From NCBI GenBank assembly GCA_019914995.1, contig CM034131.1:8154501-8218500 (forward strand): DNA of 64,000 nucleotides, written 5' to 3'. The stretch comes from Acanthochlamys bracteata. Lineage: Eukaryota > Streptophyta > Magnoliopsida > Pandanales > Velloziaceae. The position numbers and the translations under genes are program-made. Shown here piece by piece: positions 26,182-49,528 of this stretch (position 1 is the first letter of the stretch; the number at the start of each line of letters is the position of its first letter). The notes beneath the pieces were generated by a model. The model worked only from the letters and a program-made list of their open reading frames with translations, made no database searches and was not told where the DNA came from.

Positions 26182-29100
26182 ATGGGTGAAGTTGATCCGA
26201 CCATCGCCCAAGATGTCACTGAAGTGAGGCTCATGCTGCTTGCTTACTCTTGTCATAGTTTATTACTCGCTCAGTTTGACTGTTTCTTAATGGTTGTTTA
26301 TCTGTTGACAATTTGTTCAGCTTATTGGGAGGACCCCGTTGGTGTATCTTAACAATGTCACCACCGGTTGTGTTGGCAAAGTTGCTGCTAAGCTGGAAAT
26401 GATGGAGCCTTGTTCCAGTGTTAAAGATAGGTATTGTAAAATTACCTTTTGCTTGATTTGGATATCTGATTAGAGACCATAGATAAAATTAGAGGAATGC
26501 TGGTAACTGGTTTCATTGAATATGGCAGGATTGGATATAGCATGATCACTGACGCCGAGGAGAAAGGGCTGATTGCCCCTAGAAAGGTTAGTTAGCTAGA
26601 CTTTGAAGGACATGTGTTGGAGAAAGTACTCACAGGTATTTCCTCTTCATGGGATATTACAAAGAGTTAGCCTAAGAGGTTTCGATGCTTAAAAGACAAG
26701 CTTTTGAACATGGTCTCCTGAAGAAAATGTTCCTTCAGAGGCTGTAATTTTGGAACTTCATACTTCTGCCTTTCTCCATCAATTTCTGTGAACAATAATG
26801 GAAGCTTTTATTTTGTATAAACAAGTGTAAAGCAAAATACTGACCTTTTTCTGCCCTGTGGAAATACTGGTGCAGACTGTCTTAATTGAGCCTACAAGTG
26901 GAAACACGGGTATAGGGCTAGCATTCATGGCTGCTGCAAAGGGCTACAAGCTTGTGCTTACAATGCCAGCTTCAATGAGCCTTGAGAGAAGGATCATTCT
27001 CAAGGATCATTTGGCGCTAAGCTTGTACTTACTGACCCAACTCTTGGTGTGAAGGGTGCCGTGCAGAAGGCTGAAGAGTTGGCTGCTAAGACACCGACTT
27101 CGTACATACTTCAGCAATTTGAGAACCCTGCTAACCCAAGAGTACCTTTTGCATGCTAATCTGGAATTTCTTTGTCTGGTTTATGGGGACAAACGAGATG
27201 ACATATATTATACACCTGCAGATTCATTATGAGACAACAGGGCCTGAGATATGGAAAGGTACTGAGGGAAAGATTGACGCACTTGTCTCTGGTATTGGAA
27301 CAGGAGGTACAATTACTGGAGCAGGGCGATACCTTAAAGAGCAAAATCCTAATATGAAGGTTAGTTGCTTTGGCATGAAATCTTCCTCCTTTCTATTCTT
27401 TTTTGTTATCTTCTGAAGCTTGTAGTTGGTTGATTGTTGATTCTTTAGCAGCCTTGTTGTTTAGCTGTCTTGTCTGATTGCTATATATTTTTATGTTTAA
27501 GCTATATGGAGTGGAACCAACTGAAAGCGCTGTATTATCTGGAGGAAAGCCCGGTAAGTTATAAGATTGGCTTCGTACTAATTTCTTTGCGAGCTATAAT
27601 GCACCTGCTGCCTTACCTGAAATTTGATTACTATTAGTTGAACTGGCATACATATCCCTTTTGTGTAATGTACATGATGCTAATGTCATTCTACACTGAT
27701 AATTCCCATACATTACTGCTGGAAAGTACTATTTAATGTTTTTTGATGTTTTGAGATATCATATCTGAGTTCAGTTTTCCACTGAGTGTCATAAGTTATG
27801 AAATTAAATTGAAATTCTTCAAAAATCAAGTTTCGCTTTAAATAATGGGTCCAAGAGAAGATGTACTTTCGTATTTGACAAGAGGAATTTATTGTGGTTT
27901 TACTAATGCCTTGTTATGTTTTGAATTTCTATCATTTGGTATACCTTAACCAGGTCGATTAAGGAATGAAGTTATGGATACTTTTAATATATGTGGATCT
28001 AATTGTCTTAATTTCAGACAATCGGAGCTAACAGAGCATGTATGTTTTACTATTTAGCATTGAGCATTAGTTGTACTTGTATTCAGTGTCTCTTGTGGCC
28101 ATTCACCACAAAGGACTATAACTTGGTATGTGAAATTTCTCAGGCCCACATAAGATCCAAGGAATTGGAGCTGGGTTTATTCCTGGTCTCTTAGATGTCA
28201 ATCTTCTTGATGAAGTTGTCCAAGTAAGTCATTAGATCTTACTTTGTTATTGGTTGGTTTCTACTTCTTCTAAGCTGACTCTTAATGGACTACTATGGCA
28301 TACCCTCTTTCGAATGTGTTTTCGTGTAAAGTTTTCCTTCTTGAACTATGAAGTTGATGTTATTCTGCAATCATGTATTGGATGACGTTCATAAGCTGTC
28401 TACACTTTGTAAGGAGCCAGAATACATTCTTTAGAGCCTTAAACTCGGAGTTTTCCATTTTCAAACTAATCGTTATTGCTTGTTTAAGTAGGTACTAAGG
28501 TGTAATAGACTATTGAGTGGATTTGCTGTATGTTAACTTCAACCATTCAAGTTTTTTTACCTTTTTTCAGTCTCTTTGTATTGAAAGTCTGTGCGACTTT
28601 CATATATCATTGTTTGCATATCCTTCTTTGCTTGTTGTCATTAGTAAGTAGTTCTTTATGCATGATAATCGTTTTTTGGTTAGAACGATATTCTCTTTCA
28701 TTCGCTAAGCACAATTTCTCTTTCTTCTTTCTCTAGGTTTCAAGTGATGAGGCTATTGAAACAGCAAAGCAACTTGCTTTGAAGGAAGGATTGCTGGTAA
28801 GTATTTCACACTCTTTTGTTTTGCCGTTGGAGTTAGATTGGCAGGCACCGCTGCTTCCTGCATCACTTCCAAATTGTAAGCTATTTGTAGTAACAAGTAT
28901 AAATGCTTGCAGGTTGGAATTTCATCTGGTGCTGCTGCTGCAGCCGCTATTAAGATTGCACAGAGACCAGAAAATGAGGCAAAACTCATTGTTGTAAGTA
29001 CCTATTAAGCTGTAGGCATTAAGAGCTTCATCGATGGCAAGTAAATCAATTTTGTTGCTTCAATTCAATGTTTCCTTGATGCTTCTAGCATCTCTTCAGC

Positions 29101-29335
29101 CTATTAGAATTGTTTGTTTCTGATGTTGTATCCTAAGCTTGTGAATTTACTGCTATAGCCTGCATTATATACTGTGTAACAATGTAATTCAAGAACCTTC
29201 ATCTGTTATCAACCAACTTGTATACATTGTCATTATATTTAGTTGGTTTTCCCCAGCTTCGGTGAGCGCTACCTTTCGTCAGTACTCTTCCAGTCAGTTC
29301 GAAAGGAAGCTGAAAACATGGTCTTTGAGCCCTGA
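26182..29335 (+). CDS. OASA1: cysteine synthase (O-acetylserine(thiol)lyase), cytosolic type, frameshifted in exon 4
   Basis: PLP enzyme that makes cysteine from O-acetylserine and sulfide. Exons: 26182-26223, 26321-26430, 26529-26586, 26876-27141, 27222-27359, 27502-27553, 28144-28223, 28737-28796, 28913-28993 and 29243-29335. The family features are present: the PLP lysine in CSSVKDR (about residue 49), the substrate loop PTSGNTG, the phosphate-binding GTGGT and SSGAAAAAA. There is no plastid or mitochondrial leader, so it is the cytosolic type of about 325 residues. Exon 4 is 266 bases where 264 are expected. A repeated 10-mer AAGGATCATT (26989-26998 and 27002-27011) puts the rest of the gene out of frame, and translation would stop at 27052 after about 128 residues. 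The usual Pro-Gly of the APRK stretch (end of exon 3) is Pro-Arg. The locus is either a young pseudogene or carries an assembly error. The gene symbol rests on family type and remembered gene order. Confidence 0.8.
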
Positions 29336-30295
29336 AGAAAATCCCCGTTTTTGTAATACAGAAACTTGCTTATCGTATTAACTACTCAAGTTGGAGTTCA
29401 CTTGTAATGTGTTCATTCAATTCGATCGTACGAGAAATTAAGTTTTGGTTTATCTGTTTGTTGAAACTGAAATCATGGACATAGATGCTGCTCTATTGCT
29501 CGACGCCCAGCTCTGAAGCTGTTTAAAGAATTTGTTTACCTAGAATGATAATTCCGTTGCAAAATATTCACTCCCGACTTGTTGAGATGTTTATTTTCCA
29601 CAGAAACACTATTGCTAAGTTAGTCGCTATTTGCTATTTACAAGTTTAGTCGTCGTTGACATGTTTAGTCGTGATTCAGTTAGTTTAGCTCGGTTGCAAA
29701 GTTATTTGCATTTGACTATTAGTTGTTGTATGATCAATAGTAACTCTGATGCTGGAGATTAGTTAGTTGCTACTAGCCTCTAACTATAAGTAGCCATTAA
29801 ATTATTTAGTTTCTATAGAGTTATGTATAGTAAATTATCAAGCAACTCCATTGCAAAGTTAGGACTTGTTTACTTTGATTAAAAGTGATCAATAAATGTT
29901 TTTATTTTAGAAAATATCAGTTTTCTACATTTATTTTTATAAATTTATCATTACAAATTTATTTTTTTATTAACCTATTTATAAAAATTAATTTTTTTAA
30001 AATTTACTTTTAAACAAATAAATATGGGCCGTAATTATTATCGAGCTCAAGGTTGTGCATGGTAAAACAATGAGTAGCTAGGTAAAGTTGTAGTTTGTGA
30101 GAAAGGCCCTATATAAATCCTGACGTAATCCACCCATTTAAAGGTCCACGTCGCTGATATAAAGAGAATCTTTCATATATTTACTCGGCACTCGCTAGTT
30201 CCTCTAGGGTTTTGTTTCTTGCTGAGTTGCGCGCCGCCTTATTTGTTCTTCTTCTCTCCCGCGAAATCGCAGCAGCAGTGAGAAGCAGAAACAAC
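29336..30295. other. OASTL 3' flank and RPS18 promoter region
   Basis: Holds the cysteine synthase 3' UTR (to about 29470), an AT-rich foldback at about 29868-30018 whose ends TTGTTTACTTTGATTAAAAG and CTTTTAAACAAATAAA are roughly inverted, and then the RPS18 promoter. The promoter shows TGGGCC at 30025-30030, GGCCC near 30106 followed by a TATATAAA-like box, and a telo-box in the leader. No gene was seen. Confidence 0.5.
30205..30212. promoter_or_regulatory. telo-box upstream of RPS18
   Basis: TAGGGTTT lies about 85 bases before the RPS18 start codon. It is paired with the site II element TGGGCC at 30025-30030. The telo-box plus site II combination is typical of plant cytosolic ribosomal protein genes. 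Confidence 0.6.
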
Positions 30296-39771
<9,476 letters not shown>

Positions 39772-40583
39772 CTATTTTATATTATCATTTGAGGAACAGA
39801 CTAACTAAAATTTATGGAAAACAAGTCAGATAGAAGGGATCTTTTTCTTTGTCCTTCTTGTAGAATGATACCCCCATATTAATCTAATAAGTGATTACCA
39901 ACTAGGGGTTTGAGATGATTTTGAACGGTTAACTTGCCTGGAATTTTGGCTCAGGATTTTCCAAGCTCAGAAGTTGTATCAGTAAAGCTGTATTTTGCAA
40001 ATTCTTCATTGCTTTGCTCTAATGAGCATGGTTATCGTAAATTATTGTTGAACCTGTAGTACCTTAGTAATTTGGTGTATGGACTTCGATGCCAGGTCAA
40101 GTACATGAAAAAACTACTTGACAATTGTAACGAGGATTCTTTTTCTCTATTAACTATGTTTCTTTTGTTGTGCCAGTTTTACTGGAAGGAATGATGTTTC
40201 CAGCAAGAGAAGGGCAAGTTAAATAACCAGAATCTCTCCTACCAATGTTGCTTGCAGGTATACTTACCTGCAAGACCTGAAATCTAAACAGGTACTCTCT
40301 TCCAATTGATGCACATTAAGAAAACACATTTTGGTTACTGAGACTCTTGGCATTGAAGGCAACTCAAGCAAAGTCATTCTCTTTGTTGCTGGATTCTCAA
40401 ATAGTAAAGAACTGTTATCTTTTTGGCCTATGTGGTTGTCATGCAATTATAAAATTGTATCAGAATCCATTCTTTGAACAATAGAATTAGTTCTCTAATT
40501 GCTTCATGTGGTGAATGTTCTATGCATCTGTCACAAGCATCCTAAAAGATGAACATTTTCGTAGTCCTTCAATCTGTTTGGAT

Positions 40584-40983
40584 ATGAGAAAACAGTTGAA
40601 GGCATTGACATACTGCTGCTCTTCTTGTCTTAGAGTAGATATGCATCTTCCAGCAATGGTTGCTGTAGAGATGAGTTTATCTGATGAGAAGGTAATGGTT
40701 ACCAAGAGCTGCATCAAGAAGACAACAACAGAAAGATCAAGAGACGAAAACGCCAAGGGAAGAGTGAAGTGGATAGATGAACTAGGGAAAGAGCTCGTCG
40801 AGGTTAGATATTTTCAGAATATGTATGTTTCTCTTCACCAATTTTCTTCTTCATGAAACATTATGGTATTCAATACAAAGTAACGTTGCATTTGTAACAC
40901 TTCTCCATTATGATCACAGTGAATCAGAGAAATTGGGCAATGGTGCCGAAAGCAACTGCACTTGCAGATGCATTGTTCAGTGA
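40584..40983 (+). CDS. small plant-specific protein with C-terminal CaaX box
   Basis: Two exons. The first ends at 40822 (donor AT/GTATGT) and the second is 40920-40983. The start is uncertain: the ATG at 40584 gives 100 residues and the ATG at 40641 gives 81. The joined protein contains SCIKKTT, the motif KGRVKWIDELGKELVEVR, then IESEKLGNGAESNCTCRCIVQ split over the splice site. I recognise this layout from an unnamed family of small plant proteins (Lys-rich V-x-W-x-D-x-x-GKEL-x-E core, acidic spacer, Cys-rich end) with no known function. The last four residues CIVQ form a CaaX box with Gln, a residue favoured by farnesyltransferase. Upstream cysteines in CTCRC could be acylated. Membrane anchoring is therefore inferred. 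The gene sits between GDH and the GalT-like gene on the same strand. Confidence 0.6.
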
Positions 40984-41783
40984 TTTACTTCCGAAGCTCT
41001 TCTTCAAGGACTTCAAATGGATCTTTAATGAACTAGGGGTATAATACTCAAGCAACAGAACAATGATGTTAAGCAGAATCACCCATTGTTTTACATTTCC
41101 TTCCAATTAAGCTGAATTTGTGAAAAGGGTTTCTTTTCTTTTTTGTAGTTCCAGCGCTGCATGCATTTTCTTCCTCTAAGGGCAGTTTAGATGATTTCCA
41201 GAAAAACACTTAAAAACTTTTTAATCTTATATTTTTTATTAATTTTTTATAATGATTTATAAATTTATTTAAAATTTACGTTATAAAATATTATTTTTAT
41301 ATTAGAAAATTTTTTTTATAATTACTTTCAAATGCTCTGTTTTTATTCAAAGTTTCCGCGCATAATGTCAAAAACAAATAAGAGGCTCTATATGCAAATA
41401 AAATTAAACTGTGATGGGCTCTTTTCTGCAAAATATCTTCATAAATCCAAAATTCCAAAGAACACCGAACCCTCCACCAGCAACAACAATTTCTCCTCAT
41501 CTTTTTCAAACAGAAACCTATTCTCTGCTTTCACAATCACTTTATAACCTTTCTCCATGTTCTAAAACAAGAATAATAATAATATATGCCTCCATATATC
41601 GGCCCCATTTCAAATTCAAACTTTGGGCTTCACATTTGGGCCCAATCTCATTCAAGAAGCCCGAGAATCTTGAAATGGGTCCCCACCAAACACTTTTATA
41701 GATGTCCGTAACTCGCTTGAAGCTACCACCGTTTTCTTTCACCGAGCACCAACTGGGGAAAAAAATTTAAACAAACGGCAACC
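40984..41783. other. gap with AT-rich foldback relic
   Basis: Contains the 3' flank of the small CaaX gene, an AT-rich stretch at about 41188-41335 with MITE-like ends (GGGCAGTTTAGATG on the left, TTTCAAATGCTC on the right, no convincing target duplication), and the GC-richer promoter of the next gene with GGGCCC-like and TGGGCTT motifs near 41625-41645. No gene was seen. Confidence 0.45.
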
Positions 41784-42577
41784 ATGTCGACGTCATCGCC
41801 GCCGCAACGGTTGCCCGAGCTCCGCCGTGACGCGGTGTTCGGTCACTGGGTAGCTTTCTCTCCCGCTCGATCTCATCGGCCTTCGGACTTCAAATCCTCG
41901 ACTCCTTCTCCTTCGGACAATAACAAGTCTTCATCTTGCCCATTCTGTCTTGGCCGTGAATCAGAATGCGCACCGGAGATATTCCGGTTCCTCCACGCCG
42001 ATTCATATGATTGGTCAGTCCGCGTGATCGAGAACCTTTACCCTGCTCTCCGGCGTGATATTGAGCCTAGTGAGGAGAGAGAGGTGGGGGCTGGGAAGTG
42101 GGCGAAGGTAGGGTTTGGGTTTCATGATGTTGTTATCGAGACGCCGAGTCATGGAGTTGAGTTGAAGGATTTGTTGCCCGAGGAGGTTGGTGAGGTTGTC
42201 ATGGCTTATAAGAAGCGGGTTGTACAAGTTAATAACCATGGATCCATCAAGTATGTTCAGGTGAAACTGTTGCAACTCTGGTTTCTGTTCGACCAATTTT
42301 TATCTTTTGTTGCTTGTATTTTTTCTTTATATTTTAATCATCTATGCTTGTTTCTGTAGATATTTCAAGTTGTAGACTCATACTGAAAGAGAAAAAAAAG
42401 TTGTATACTTTACTGTGTAGCTGAAGGGCACAATGTTTTTGAGCATAGTTTTACATCAACCGAAGGGGACGCACCGGGGGATGGGCAGCATCCAGTCATT
42501 ACTAATTGTTCGGATTTTTAAAGTTATCGTACAAATTTCTTGTCTGAAGAAATCTTTAATTAACGCTTGAATAGCAT

Positions 42578-42611
<34 letters not shown>

Positions 42612-44230
42612 GCTGTTAGACTTTGATATCTGCATTTAGCTTTGCGTATCAGTGGTGTGCTATGTACCTACGCACTTTCTTACAAAAGCTAATACGTTTT
42701 TCTTTAATGTGTAAAAGGTATTTAAGAATCATGGAGCATCTGCTGGAGCATCAATGACACATTCGCACAGCCAAATCATCGCCGTTCCATTTGTTCCTCC
42801 TACTGTCTCAACTCGTCTTAGTACTATGAAGGAATTTTTCGATAAGACAACTAAGTGCAGTGTATGTGAGATAAAATCAGATGACATATTGATTCAGGAG
42901 TCATCTCATTTTTTCTCTATAGTACCTTTTGCAGCACAGTTTCCCTTTGAGATATGGATTGTTCCTCGGGATCACACCTCCCATTTCCATGAGATAAACA
43001 AAGAACAGGTAATAATTCACTTAAATTTGAATTAGGTTTTTGTTATTTTGTAGAACAATTTGGTTGCATTTTTATCTGGCTGTTAGTTGTTTGATATGCA
43101 CTATCTCTATGTTTTCTTTAGCAGTACTAGTTTGGTAAGCATCATTGCTAATTGCAGTTTCTCCATCTCAAAATTGAGTTTGTTTAGGTAATCTCTTATG
43201 ATTGTAGCTATAACAGTGATGCTTGACCTGAAATGAGGAACGCAAAATGCAGTAATACAGTGAGACAGGATAAGTGGTCTTAATTTGGAGAAAGTTGACA
43301 ACATCTTGGTGGTTTGTAGGTCTTAGTGAATGCATGAGACAGCAAGGTTTTTCAGTCTAGTCAGTTCACCCAGCATATTGATGCCTAACATTTTAAATAT
43401 GCTTATCTAGGTCGAGATATTGTTGGTTATTTGCTTCCTCCAAAACCTTTGACGACTCAGCAGATTTCAATTCTAAATTGCTTCTGAGTTCTGACAAATA
43501 TCTTAGTTAATGAGTTGCACTTACATATGTTATATGAGCACGAATTTGGACACTTAATCAGAAGCTGCCTTCTTTTATGACTACATTCTTCTAATTATGG
43601 TAGTATTTGTTATATCAGACTTGCTTTCTTTTCTTGTCTTCTTTTGAGCTATTTATCATAAATGTCATACATCCTATGATCCTATCTTTAAATAGGTTCT
43701 GCTTTTGTCTACTTTGTCATTTGATTGGTTGTAAGCTATAGCTCACATCCTTTCACATTATACTTACAGTATCAATTGGTAGCATGTTCCCGATTACAGA
43801 GTTAGATTTATTTGTAATAAAATAAGCATAAAAGGTTACACCTTTTTATGGAACATTGATCATTTAATGCAGGCTGATCTCCTGGGATTTTTGTCATAGG
43901 TGTAGACGGTTACACCTTTTTATGAAACATTGATCATGTAATGCAGCTGATCTCATGGAATTTTTGTCATAGGCGGTGGATTTGGGTGGTCTTTTGAAGC
44001 TCATGCTTCTGAAGTTGGCAAGACAGTTGAATGACCCACCATTTAACTTCATGATCCACACAGCACCGTTGGACCTGCCAACTGCTAGCTCCCCTTACAC
44101 ACATTGGTTCCTACAGATTATTCCTCAGTTGAACAGGGTTGCAGGCTTTGAGATTGGAAGTGGATGTTATATCAACCCAGTCTTTCCAGAAGAAGCAGCT
44201 GCTGTTCTAAGAGAAGTAAAAGTAGGTTGA
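41784..44230 (+). CDS. ADP-glucose phosphorylase / galactose-1-phosphate uridylyltransferase-like (HIT superfamily)
   Basis: Exons 41784-42260, 42718-43008 and 43973-44230 total 1,026 bases and give 341 residues, close to Arabidopsis At5g18200 (about 350). That enzyme has a GalT fold but acts on ADP-glucose plus phosphate by an adenylylated-histidine mechanism. Visible features: the zinc-type Cys pair CPFC (residues 52 and 55), RVIENLYPAL, and the active-site H-x-H-x-Q as THSHSQ (His174, His176, Gln178). A second CSVC pair follows, as does FEIWIVPRDHTSHF in the C-terminal half. The last exon begins right after a duplicated intron end (see repeat entry). No targeting leader is obvious. True GALT activity on UDP-glucose is the alternative, but sequence and synteny favour the plant phosphorylase. 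Confidence 0.9.
42580..42608. repeat. (TC)n microsatellite in intron 1 of the GalT-like gene
   Basis: About 14 perfect TC units. Similar GA/AG runs occur at 1432-1455 and 10121-10141 in MON2 introns. Confidence 0.9.
43834..43972. repeat. tandem duplication of the 3' end of intron 2 (GalT-like gene)
   Basis: Copy 1 (43834-43899) and copy 2 (43908-43972) both run from GGTTACACCTTTTTATG to TTTTTGTCATAG and differ at only a handful of bases. Each therefore has its own polypyrimidine-like stretch and AG acceptor. Only the second leads into the conserved exon (AVDLGG). Using the first would put GTG TAG in the message. Confidence 0.85.
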
Positions 44231-44869
44231 CATTAGCTTGAGCTGATGGCTTGCAACTTACTTGTATGGTATTTTCATTCTTCTGCCAATATAGTGTATA
44301 CTTTTTATAAATGTTTCTAGGATAAATGAATAAACTAGCCTTGACCCATGTAATTCCAGGCAAATGATTATATAGGTGTCTACAAGAATAGATGTATTTC
44401 TATTTTTGTATCAAGCAGCTTATCGCTGCTGATGACTAGGGTTGATTTATCAATAAATTTTTGAGGGTTTACAATCTGCCTGAGAAATTGAAAATCTGAA
44501 TTTGTTTAGTTGGCAAAGAGATTAAAAGCCTGTAGTTTATACAACTAGTCTTCTGAAACAAATAAGATCAATGATTGTTTTCTGCCCTCTCCTCACAGAA
44601 GAAGTCTTGGAAAATATACGCACAATAGTCAAATTATTGATTTTATGCTGAACTACATTTGCCAATACAATTTGGTAAAACCCTTCTGCGTGTGTTCTGT
44701 GCAGCTATACAATGAATATACAGTATCAAAAGGAGGAGGAAAGGGGAGTTAACATTGACTACTAGCTAATGATCCAGACCTCTTACCATGTGACCTTCCA
44801 ACAGACCTGCTTAGAACTGGAGTGAGAACGGAAAGTTCATGAAGTTATCCTACTTCTTTCACGGATTAA

Positions 44870-45839
44870 AAAGTACGTGCTCAACTCTTGTTGAAGATGC
44901 CCAAAAAATAGACTTGATAGCACTTATGGCGTTAATGAAGGATTCATCGAACCCCTTGACTAAGGGATCAAATTCCTCCAATGATCATAAATTAGCCAAA
45001 TCAGGATTGTTTCTTATCCTCTGTGATAATGGACACGAGAGATATCAGTCGTGAGACTGCATTTACTTGCTTTAAAAAGTGTAAATGCTCTTGTGAATGA
45101 TATGTTTAATTCCAGAATTTCAGTACAATTCAACTATCTCATACCTTGAAATCCTTAAATCCTGCTTTCATTGCTTCCTCTAGTGCAGAAACTCCAGCTT
45201 GTACCTGAAAGTGACTGTTGTGTGTGAATAAACATTATAGCATCTAGTCTATTAACACGTTCACTGATTATGTCTCGCATATATATATATATACCTGATT
45301 CAGCTTGGAGTAGCAGCAAGCAACTTTGTAACTTGCAACTGAGGCTTCTTCTGGTTCTGGTTTTGAACTCAAAACTAATTCGAATTTCTCCAGTGCTTCA
45401 TTGTATTTTCCATCCCTGTACCGACAACAAGAACAATATGAAACTACATCGTGTTCTAACGCATACCATTAGTGACTTAGCTTGAAAACATCCCATTTCT
45501 ATATTGTGAAAAGGTTAAAGGAGGTAGCACGGTAGTCACTTGAACTAGCAACTCTCACAAGCTTCATTCAAGTCTATTAACTTCGAATAACATTATACCA
45601 GTTTCCAAGCAAAACCTAATGGTGGGTTTCTTATTAAAGTTTCTATACATTTTCCATTTCACTGATAAGTCTCATGTGTATCCCAAATGGAAATCACGAA
45701 GCAGCAGTAACTAGTCTAAAATAGTATTTAGTTATTTCTTTGAAGTGTTCCTCATTCTGATATTTGACTTTGTAGAGTTTCAGTCCCTCATGAAGATCAT
45801 TCTCTCGCCGTTCCTTCTGCTCCATCTTCCGCATTGCAT
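44870..45839 (-). pseudogene. MET1: MET1/ZKT-type TPR gene fragment (photosystem II assembly factor relic)
   Basis: Four exon-like blocks on the minus strand match the C-terminal TPR part of MET1, a thylakoid PDZ-TPR protein for photosystem II assembly. Block A is 45769-45839 (MEQKERRENDLHEGLKLYK). Block B is 45295-45415 (EALEKFELVLSSKPEPEEAS and VACCYSKLNQ). Block C is 45145-45204 (VQAGVSALEEAMKAGFKDFK). Block D begins at 45020 (IRNNPDLANL, stop, SLEEFDPLVKGFDESFIN). Block D has an in-frame TGA at 44985-44987 where the family has Arg, a CGA-to-TGA type change. Blocks A and B do not join in frame. The final FGFNKK-like tail has decayed. The N-terminal transit peptide and PDZ exons were not found to the right. 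Introns persist, so this is a decayed gene, not a processed copy. Confidence 0.7.
45279..45292. repeat. (TA)n run at a splice donor of the MET1 relic
   Basis: Seven AT units directly follow the block B donor on the minus strand. A short microsatellite. Confidence 0.8.
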
Positions 45840-47385
45840 CTGAAATATGCAAATAAGATTAACCAATAATCATAAAAGCACAAGGAGAAGTTTCTAGAAG
45901 AAGTGGAGACAACAAACTATTGATATCAGCACTAGTGAGAGAATATATCCTGATATTAACCATAAAGTACAACTATTCATCGCTTAAAATGTGTAAGCCA
46001 GTTTCATGGCAGTTTATGGTCTTTCACTTAAAAATTAAAACCTTCAGTTGTTTAGGTGGGCGTTTGATATTTCATTTTAAAAATAATTTTTTAATTTATA
46101 TTTTTAATATATTTTTTATAAAATTTTTTATTAAAACTTTAAAATATATAAAAATTTAATATAATAAATTTATTATTATTATTTTAAAATAAAAATAAAA
46201 AATATTTTTTTTAAAAAATTAATCTTATTTTTTTTCTAAAAAACTCTATTTTAAAAAACCTTTCAAACGATTCCTTAAATGAACATCCAACGTCTACATA
46301 TTGTGAACAGGGAGTTAAAAGTTGAACTAGCACATTAGGTAGAAAATTGATTATATTGTAACGTGTTTTAGCATTAATTTGATGGTAATTTCATTTGTGT
46401 TTCTTGTACCACATGATACTATAAAAATTACTTTCAAATATAAAAAATATATCAAATTAATTTTAATTTATATTTTTAAAAAATAAAAAATTAAATTCAT
46501 TTATAATTTAAATAACTTATTTTTAATCTAAAAGAAGAGAACTTAGTTATCATGAGCGCTTTTGGTTGAGCTTGTCAAACGTTGTTTTTTTAATTTTTTT
46601 TATTTTATATTTTTCAATACATATTTTATAAATATATAAAAAATTTATTTAAAAATTTAAAAATTGTAAAAAAATTTTATAGAATGAGATCTTTTTATTG
46701 TATATTTATTATTTTTTTAAAAGTAAAAAAATAAAACTCGTTTTAAAAAAAATATAAATATTTTTATTTCAAAAAAATTTTATTTTATAAGCACGCCCTA
46801 TTAATTCTCAGCTGCTCGTAGTTTCAAGTCAAACCAATTTTTTTTTTTGAGAGAAGTTTTACAGTCATCTGTTTTAAGCTGTTTTACCCTGAAATATGTA
46901 AACTATTTTACACTCTATTTATTTCATTTTCACATTTAATTTAACCTTTTATTTTTCAATAAAATTTTTTATAACATTAAAAATTTATAAAATACAAATA
47001 AATTATATCATATAATCTTTATATCTAATTTATTTTTTTAAAAAAATAAACTTATTAAAAAATCTTTTAAAAAATTATTTTAATTTTTTTATTTTAAGCA
47101 TTTTCAACAATCTCTAAAAACTATTTTATAGAACATGTAATAGAGAAAGCCCGAGCGCCCAGTTAATGATGTCCATAAGCTGCTAGGGAGTTATTTCATT
47201 TGCAAAATCAGTCTAATATCACATTTGCTATCGGCTAACTTCTATGTAATCAAATAAGTCTGATTATGCTACATATGAAAACTACGGACCCGGTGTTTTA
47301 AAAGAGCCGTTAAATACCCGTCTCTACCCTAAACTTTCACTCCTTTCTCTACCCGTCGCCGCCGCCGTTGTTGCGGAGCTCAGCT
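45840..47385. other. AT-rich repeat-filled gap before RPL11
   Basis: Apart from one well-bounded MITE (46055-46274), at least two more related AT-rich units lie at about 46555-46800 (ends GAGCGCTTTTGG and GCACGCCC) and about 46895-47130. The last 100 bases are the RPL11 promoter with TACCCTAAAC, a telo-box-like motif, at 47325-47334. No gene was found. Confidence 0.55.
46055..46274. mobile_element. Tourist-like MITE, 220 bp, TTA target duplication
   Basis: The left end is GGTGGGCGTTTGA and the right end TTTCAAACGATTCC, with TTA directly outside both ends (46052-46054 and 46275-46277). The AT-rich interior is close to that of the copies at 60354 and 50787. Confidence 0.65.
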
Positions 47386-49528
<2,143 letters not shown>

